From an uncultured Armatimonadota bacterium (GTDB taxonomy: Bacteria; Armatimonadota; Armatimonadia; Armatimonadales; Armatimonadaceae): a DNA stretch of 11,060 nt. Location of the stretch: NCBI GenBank assembly GCA_903881535.1, contig CAIRTT010000181.1, positions 1 to 11,060 of the forward strand. Reading direction: 5' to 3'. A model generated the notes under the pieces. That model was not told where the DNA came from. It worked only from the letters and a program-made list of their open reading frames with translations, and ran no database searches. A program made the position numbers and the translations under genes. Below are positions 7,251 to 11,060 of this stretch, one piece after another (the first letter of the stretch is position 1; every line of letters begins with the position of its first letter).

Positions 7251-7274
7251 AAAAACCCCGCATTTCTGCGGGGT
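7251..7274 (-). terminator. Rho-independent terminator of infC
   Basis: CCCCGC at 7256-7261 pairs perfectly with GCGGGG at 7268-7273 around a 6-nt loop. An A-T pair (7255/7274) extends the stem. Read on the minus strand, the stem is followed by TTTTT, the classic terminator layout, about 30 nt after the infC stop. On the plus strand the stem is followed by CCTTCTCC, so it should terminate transcripts from the catabolic cluster poorly. Confidence 0.85.
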
Positions 7275-7303
7275 CCTTCTCCATATATGGGTTCTGAAAA
7301 TGA

Positions 7304-8056
7304 TTACGCTTCGACTTCTTCGTCGTCGTCGTCATCCTCATCATCATCGTCGGTGTCGTCGTCGTCGTCGTCGATTTCTTCATCTTCGTCGTCTTCATCC
7401 GGCGCTGGATAGTTTCCATCAGCATCTGGAATACCGCGACGTTCAATACGTGCAGCCTTTTCAGCAGCTTGGCGCTCGCGTTCGATGGTTGCCTTACGGA
7501 TAGCCTCACGGCTTGGCGCAAGGATCATAATCATCTGCTTGCCTTCGGTCAATGGCTCCCGTTCTAGGAGTCCCATGCCATCGGCAACGACCGCTTCAGT
7601 GATTTTACGGAGGTTTTCAAGCGCAAATTCAGGGTGTGAAAGCTCACGTGACTTGAAGCGTACGGTTACCTTGACCTTGTCGCCACAACTCAAAAACTTG
7701 ATGATGTTACGAATCTTGATATTGAGGTCGTGTGTGTCCGTGACAGGGCGCAGCGTAATGGCCTTCATTTCCGATTGACGTTGCTTTTTGGCATTGTCAC
7801 GGTCACGCTTGCCTTGTTCGTACTTGAACTTGCCGTAATCCATAATCCGGCATACCGGCGGCACTGCATTGGCTGCAACCTCAATCAGGTCTAGCCCTCG
7901 CTCACGGGCGATGTCCAGAGCCTCACGGGGTGTCATCACACCCATTTGGTTGCCGTCTGCATCGACGACACGGATTTCACGCACTCGAATGCGCTCATTG
8001 ATGCGAGGACCTAAGTCACGATCGCGGAAGAATCCGCGTGGATCACGGTTATTGAT
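7304..8056 (-). CDS. infC: Translation initiation factor IF-3 with AUC start and acidic C-terminal tail
   Basis: IF3 binds the 30S subunit, keeps it apart from 50S and checks the start codon and initiator tRNA. The N-domain includes LGPRINERIRV, the linker region has PPVCRIMDYGKFKYEQ, and the C-domain runs from the KQRQSEMKAITLRP stretch to EGKQMIMILAP. The only ordinary start in frame is GTG at 7984, which would remove the conserved RINERI segment. Upstream the frame stays open with IF3-like sequence (NNRDPRGFF) to an ATC at 8056-8054, placed 6 nt after a perfect AGGAGG. An in-frame TAG stands at 8086-8084, and no ATG, GTG or TTG intervenes. AUC is therefore the likely start, giving 250 aa. 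Non-AUG infC starts (AUU in E. coli) permit autoregulation. After about residue 215 the protein has a tail made almost wholly of Asp and Glu, which ordinary IF3 (about 180 aa) lacks. The usual rpmI-rplT partners do not follow; a terminator does. Confidence 0.92.
   Translation of the reverse strand: MNNRDPRGFFRDRDLGPRINERIRVREIRVVDADGNQMGVMTPREALDIARERGLDLIEVAANAVPPVCRIMDYGKFKYEQGKRDRDNAKKQRQSEMKAITLRPVTDTHDLNIKIRNIIKFLSCGDKVKVTVRFKSRELSHPEFALENLRKITEAVVADGMGLLEREPLTEGKQMIMILAPSREAIRKATIERERQAAEKAARIERRGIPDADGNYPAPDEDDEDEEIDDDDDDTDDDDEDDDDDEEVEA
7307..7400 (-). repeat. Low-complexity GAC/GAT/GAA tract encoding the IF3 acidic tail
   Basis: On the plus strand this stretch is almost entirely TCG, TCA and TTC triplets, including runs such as (CGT)n near 7319-7330 and 7352-7372. 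It is coding: on the minus strand it gives runs of Asp broken by Glu, one Ile and one Thr. Mixed codons indicate that it is not a fresh single-unit microsatellite, but triplet slippage could readily change its length without shifting the frame. Confidence 0.85.
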
Positions 8057-8062
8057 ACGTTG

Positions 8063-8068
8063 CCTCCT
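8063..8068 (-). promoter_or_regulatory. Perfect Shine-Dalgarno sequence of infC
   Basis: AGGAGG (8068 to 8063 on the minus strand) is followed by a 6-nt spacer and the ATC at 8056. It decides the start: no comparable site precedes the GTG at 7984. A perfect site would compensate for a weak initiator codon. Confidence 0.8.
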
Positions 8069-8077
8069 GCGTCGGAA

Positions 8078-8118
8078 ACCGGCCTACCCGGTACTGTGCA
8101 ATGGGATTCTCACAATCC
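8078..8118 (-). promoter_or_regulatory. infC leader with two short hairpins
   Basis: Two 5-bp inverted repeats lie in the predicted 5' untranslated region: GGATT/AATCC (8118-8114 with 8108-8104, loop of 5) and ACCGG/CCGGT (8092-8088 with 8082-8078, loop of 5). The second ends about 9 nt before the Shine-Dalgarno sequence. An outer TGCAA/TTGCA pair (8130-8126 with 8101-8097) starts in the -10 box, upstream of the predicted transcript start, and is probably not transcribed whole. These may shape ribosome access, but both stems are short. Confidence 0.4.
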
Positions 8119-8129
8119 GACGACGTTGC

Positions 8130-8159
8130 ATTCTACATTCCTCAGAGGAACCTAGTCAA
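8130..8159 (-). promoter_or_regulatory. Sigma70-like promoter of infC
   Basis: On the minus strand TTGACT (8159-8154) and TAGAAT (8135-8130) each match the consensus at five of six bases and are 18 nt apart. Transcription would begin near 8123, giving a leader of about 66 nt. The promoter lies just after the accA stop, so infC can be transcribed independently of accDA. Confidence 0.7.
8138..8150. promoter_or_regulatory. Perfect 13-bp dyad in the infC promoter spacer (candidate operator)
   Basis: TTCCTC-A-GAGGAA is a perfect 6+1+6 inverted repeat lying wholly between the -35 and -10 boxes of the infC promoter. That position is typical of repressor sites, or of MerR-type activator sites with long spacers. 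No regulator is known; chance occurrence is possible. Confidence 0.4.
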
Positions 8160-8170
8160 GATTTCGGGAT

Positions 8171-9160
8171 TTAACCGGCAGTTCTCCAGCGTTCGACGCT
8201 GATTTCGAACTTTCCAAGTGCCCGGAGGCGCTTGCCACGCTGTTCAAGCAGATCGTCAATGGACAGAGCGGTCAAAGCATCCAGATGTTTACTCACCACT
8301 TGCTCGAGGTTTTCTGCAGTTGTTGCAATATCCAAATGTGCACCACCAAGCGGCTCTGGAATAATTTCATCAATCAGCCCAAGCTCAAGTGCATCCTGCG
8401 CGGTCACGCGCATCGCTTTTGCTGCATCTGCCCCGCGGGTAGCATCCCGGTAGAGAATCGATGCACAGCCTTCTGGTGCGATCACCGAATAAAAGCTGTG
8501 TTCCAGCATTAAGACACGGTCTGCAACGGCGAGGCCAAGTGCTCCACCGGAGCCGCCTTCGCCGACGACAACCGCAACCGTAGGTGTCTTCAGGACGCTC
8601 ATCTCGCGCAAGTTGCGCGCGATGGCTTCACTGATGCCTCGCTGTTCGGAAGGGACATTGGGGTCTGCGCCAGGCGTGTCAATAAAAGTAAGGACTGGTC
8701 TGCTGAAGCGTTCTGCCATTTCCATAAGGCGCAGGGCCTTACGGTAACCTTCGGGCTTCATATAGCCAAAGTTTCTGCGTTGACGTTCTTTGAGATCGCG
8801 TCCCTTTTGCTGACCGATCAGCATCAAGGAACGGCCAGCCATGCGAGCAAACCCACCCACCACAGCGCCATCATCTCCAAACGCACGGTCGCCGTGTAGC
8901 TCAAGAAAATCATCACAGAGCGCTGCAACATAGTCCAATGTGTACGGACGGTCTTTGTGGCGGGCGAGGAGGACTTTATCCCATGCGGTCAGCTTGCGAA
9001 AGAACTTCTCTACAAGCTGAGCACGCTCTTTGGTGAGCTGTTTTGCTTCATTGGATGCAGCCGTATCGCCTTCCCGGGCCGCGAGAGACTTCAGCTTTGC
9101 AATGTTTTTATCAAGTTCAACCAGGAAGGTTTCAAACTCGATGATGGTCATGTCTTCCAT
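8171..9160 (-). CDS. accA: Acetyl-CoA carboxylase carboxyltransferase subunit alpha
   Basis: With AccD it forms the carboxyltransferase that moves the carboxyl group from biotin carboxyl carrier protein to acetyl-CoA, making malonyl-CoA for fatty acid synthesis. The 329-aa length is normal. An N-terminal helical region (1-60) has the family's KL..L..R....EI-like pattern. Then come RPYTLDYV, ELHGDRAFGDDGAVVGG, IGQQKGRD and the core crotonase-fold signature YRKALRLMEMAERFSRPVLT, followed by IDTPGADP, GEGGSGGALGLAVADRV, YSVIAPEGCASILYRD and LGLIDEIIPEPLGGAH. AGGA 7 nt upstream supports the ATG at 9160; a second ATG three codons in is possible. The AccD stop overlaps this Shine-Dalgarno region 8 nt upstream, so the two subunits are coexpressed. 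Confidence 0.97.
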   Translation of the reverse strand: MEDMTIIEFETFLVELDKNIAKLKSLAAREGDTAASNEAKQLTKERAQLVEKFFRKLTAWDKVLLARHKDRPYTLDYVAALCDDFLELHGDRAFGDDGAVVGGFARMAGRSLMLIGQQKGRDLKERQRRNFGYMKPEGYRKALRLMEMAERFSRPVLTFIDTPGADPNVPSEQRGISEAIARNLREMSVLKTPTVAVVVGEGGSGGALGLAVADRVLMLEHSFYSVIAPEGCASILYRDATRGADAAKAMRVTAQDALELGLIDEIIPEPLGGAHLDIATTAENLEQVVSKHLDALTALSIDDLLEQRGKRLRALGKFEISVERWRTAG

Positions 9161-9168
9161 GGTTTATC

Positions 9169-9999
9169 CTACTTGGATGGGGACTGCATGAACAGCAGTG
9201 TGCGTGTGATGTATGACTGGATATCCCGTCGGTGCACCACGCGGTCGATCATTCCGTGTTCCAACGCGAACTCGGCGGTCCGGTAGTTCGCAGGAACCTT
9301 CTGTGTCTGCGCCTGCGCGGCAACACGCTCACCGGAAAGAGCCACTGTGGCACCGGGTTCTGCAAAGATGACATCGCCTAGAGAAGCATAGCTCGCGACA
9401 GCACCGCCAGTGCTTGGGTGTGTTAGGACAACGATGTAGGGGATGTTTGCATCGCGCAGCTTAGCAACGGCATGGCTTGTCTTGGCCATTTGCATTAGAG
9501 AGACAAGTCCCTCCTGCATCCGGGCACCACCGCTTGCGCAAAACGTTATCAGCGGACGGTTTTCTGCAAGGGCAACATCGGCAGCCAAGGCAAACTTCTC
9601 GCCGAAGACTGAGCCCATCGTTCCTGCCAGGCGGCCCCATTGAAAGTCTGAGATGGCAAGCACAACAGGACGCGCGCTAATCGATGCGCGGCCTGTGACC
9701 AACCCATCGTTCCGTCCAGTTTCTTCGCCATGTCCAGCAATTAACTTTTGTGCATAGCCAGGAAATGTTAGTGGGTCTATTGCTGCAATGTCATTGCCAA
9801 ATTCCACAAACGAATCCTCATCGGCAAGCATCGCGATTCGCTCGTTTGCTGACAACGGATGATGATAGGCACAGCGCGGACATACTTTGTTGTCACGCTC
9901 AAAATCCTTGGTTACCAGGATGGCGTTACAGCCTGTGCATTTGACAAAAGCACCCTCTGGTACCTCGGGTGATTTACTACGTTTAAACCAGTCTGGCAT
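9169..9999 (-). CDS. accD: Acetyl-CoA carboxylase carboxyltransferase subunit beta (zinc-ribbon)
   Basis: The beta half of the carboxyltransferase, which binds acetyl-CoA. The 276-aa protein opens with MPDWF and a four-cysteine zinc ribbon (Cys21, Cys24, Cys40, Cys43). The crotonase-like domain follows: AISDFQWGRLAGTMGSVFGEK, CASGGARMQEGLVSLMQMAKT, HPSTGGAVASYASLGDVIFAEPGA and SGERVAAQ. The end is QSPSK. The commoner G-F-A-G-x-R-V version of the late motif here reads VALSGERVAAQ, a mild variation. A weak GGGAAATAAG Shine-Dalgarno region precedes the ATG. No clear minus-strand promoter is visible in the 110-nt region shared with the divergent pheA gene. Confidence 0.97.
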   Translation of the reverse strand: MPDWFKRSKSPEVPEGAFVKCTGCNAILVTKDFERDNKVCPRCAYHHPLSANERIAMLADEDSFVEFGNDIAAIDPLTFPGYAQKLIAGHGEETGRNDGLVTGRASISARPVVLAISDFQWGRLAGTMGSVFGEKFALAADVALAENRPLITFCASGGARMQEGLVSLMQMAKTSHAVAKLRDANIPYIVVLTHPSTGGAVASYASLGDVIFAEPGATVALSGERVAAQAQTQKVPANYRTAEFALEHGMIDRVVHRRDIQSYITRTLLFMQSPSK

Positions 10000-10052
10000 A
10001 CTTATTTCCCGTTCATCCTATCAAATCATCCGCTTGTTAGCCGTCCCTTCGC

Positions 10053-10079
10053 TTGTGCTTGCAGGCCCGGTGATAAAAT
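10053..10079 (+). promoter_or_regulatory. Candidate extended -10 promoter of pheA
   Basis: TGATAAAAT (10071-10079) fits an extended -10 element with one mismatch. A TTGTGC at 10053-10058 could act as -35 but is only 15 nt away. Transcription would start near 10086, leaving a leader of about 24 nt. Confidence 0.4.
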
Positions 10080-10109
10080 CGGACACTCATCAAGAGTGGA
10101 AATGCCTTC

Positions 10110-11060
10110 ATGTCAATTAGTGAATTACGTCAAAAAATCGATGCTATCGATAACCAAATCCTAAATCTTCTCTCAGATCGTGCCAAGCTCGCTCAGGAGA
10201 TTGGCCTCGGGAAAACACGTACGGCAGGGCAGTTTTTTGCCCCAGACCGTGAAGTGCAAATTTTTGAGAGACTGCTGGCAAACAATCCTGGGCCATTTTC
10301 AGGAGATGCCGTAAAGGCGATTTTTCGCGAGATTATCTCTGCGAGTCGTGCGCTGGAAGCATCGATGCGAATTGCCTACCTTGGTCCTGAAGGTACATTT
10401 AGCCACCGCGCGGCGCGGGACAAGTTCGGTAACAGCGCTGAGTTTATTCCGGTTCAGACGATAAGCGATGTGTTTGCGAAAGTCGAACGGGGCGATGCTG
10501 AATACGGTGTTGTTCCTGTTGAGAACAGTACAGAGGGGATTGTTCCTCTTACCCTTGACCTCTTTGCGCAAGGCAAGGCACGTATCTGCGCTGAGGTCTA
10601 CGTACAGGTTTCGCATTACTTGGCTACCAAGTCGGATGACATTACATCCGTCAAGCGACTCTACGCCCATCCACAGGCATCCGCGCAGTGCCGTAACTGG
10701 CTCCGTGACAACCTCCAGCGCATTGAGATAATAGAGACGACATCCAATGCCCGCTCGGCGCAGCTGGCAGCCGATGACCTTGAGTCTGCATGTATCACAA
10801 CCGACATCGCTGCCGAGATTCATGGCCTAACAGTGGTCGCTGCTCATATTGAGGATTCAGCACACAACCGAACACGCTTTTTGGTCATCGGTGAGAACCA
10901 GCCGCAGCCAAGCGGGCGTGACAAGACGAGCATTTACTTCTCAGTACAGCATCGGGCAGGAGCCCTGATGCGCGCGATGGCGGCTCTCGATGCGCACGAC
11001 ATTAACCTCACATTGATTGAGTCCCGTCCAACAAAGCAGCTGCCGTGGGAATACGTCTTC
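10110..11060 (+). CDS. pheA: Bifunctional chorismate mutase/prephenate dehydratase (P-protein), 3' truncated by window edge
   Basis: Converts chorismate to prephenate and then to phenylpyruvate in phenylalanine synthesis. The first 317 codons are open in one frame to the window edge. Residues 1-85 are an AroQ-type chorismate mutase domain, with the LRQKIDAIDNQILNLLSDR helix and later PDRE and IFREIISASRALE. The dehydratase domain begins RIAYLGPEGTFSH near 87 and contains VPVENSTEG, HPQASAQCRNWL and the catalytic NRTRF motif near 252-256. An ACT regulatory domain starts (SIYFSVQHRAGALMRAMAALD, then INLTLIESRP), consistent with phenylalanine feedback control. Normal P-proteins are about 360 aa, so some 40 residues lie beyond the edge. 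A weak GGA at 10098-10100 precedes the ATG. It diverges from accD and has no link to the phosphonate cluster. Confidence 0.95.
   Translation, partial: MSISELRQKIDAIDNQILNLLSDRAKLAQEIGLGKTRTAGQFFAPDREVQIFERLLANNPGPFSGDAVKAIFREIISASRALEASMRIAYLGPEGTFSHRAARDKFGNSAEFIPVQTISDVFAKVERGDAEYGVVPVENSTEGIVPLTLDLFAQGKARICAEVYVQVSHYLATKSDDITSVKRLYAHPQASAQCRNWLRDNLQRIEIIETTSNARSAQLAADDLESACITTDIAAEIHGLTVVAAHIEDSAHNRTRFLVIGENQPQPSGRDKTSIYFSVQHRAGALMRAMAALDAHDINLTLIESRPTKQLPWEYVF

Noticed and set aside
7307..7400. Triplet tract as a CRISPR or non-coding microsatellite
   Set aside because: It lies in frame at the end of infC with mixed synonymous codons and no repeat-spacer organisation.
9151..9160. accA starting at the second ATG (Met4)
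   Set aside because: The Shine-Dalgarno distance (7 nt) fits the first ATG better.

Overview
The window is bacterial chromosomal DNA of moderately high G+C (mid-50s per cent by eye), with dense genes, short spacers and Shine-Dalgarno starts. Core genes (accA, accD, infC, a pheA-type P-protein) establish a bacterium but do not fix the phylum. The AUC-started infC with a long acidic tail, and the accDA-infC order, suggest a less-studied environmental lineage rather than an enteric or a Bacillus. I cannot name the phylum with confidence.

Positions 1-6958 (+) hold six co-directional catabolic genes: an aldehyde dehydrogenase, a glutamine-synthetase-family ligase, a short-chain dehydrogenase, an organophosphate:phosphate-antiporter-type (OPA) transporter, a FAD-dependent amine/amino-acid oxidase of the TIGR03364 type, and a phosphonatase-like HAD hydrolase of the TIGR03351 type. 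The last three are nearly contiguous (3-nt gap, then a TAATG overlap). The oxidase/hydrolase pair is the known signature of PhnW-independent aminophosphonate breakdown. The HAD protein keeps the DxAGTT motif and the cap-domain lysine that forms the Schiff base in phosphonatase. The working model is: OPA carrier imports an (amino)phosphonate; FAD enzyme removes the amine to give a phosphonoaldehyde; HAD enzyme cleaves the C-P bond, releasing phosphate and a small aldehyde; the two dehydrogenases dispose of carbonyl or hydroxyl intermediates; and the GS-like ligase handles the amine, possibly by gamma-glutamylation. The roles of the ligase and of both dehydrogenases are inferred from context.

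Positions 6959-7303 contain no intact gene. They hold a previously hidden relic of a second OPA transporter: its first membrane segment and its last segment are recognisable in two different frames, with the middle deleted. A rho-independent terminator follows that serves the opposite strand.

Positions 7304-9999 (-) are core genes read leftwards: accD, accA (8-nt spacing), then infC. infC has its own strong sigma70-like promoter with a perfect 13-bp dyad in the spacer, a short structured leader, an ideal Shine-Dalgarno sequence and an apparent AUC start codon. A GTG start at 7984 would cut off the conserved IF3 N-terminus. IF3 ends in an aspartate/glutamate tail of about 35 residues.

From 10110 (+) a divergent gene for bifunctional chorismate mutase/prephenate dehydratase runs off the right edge.
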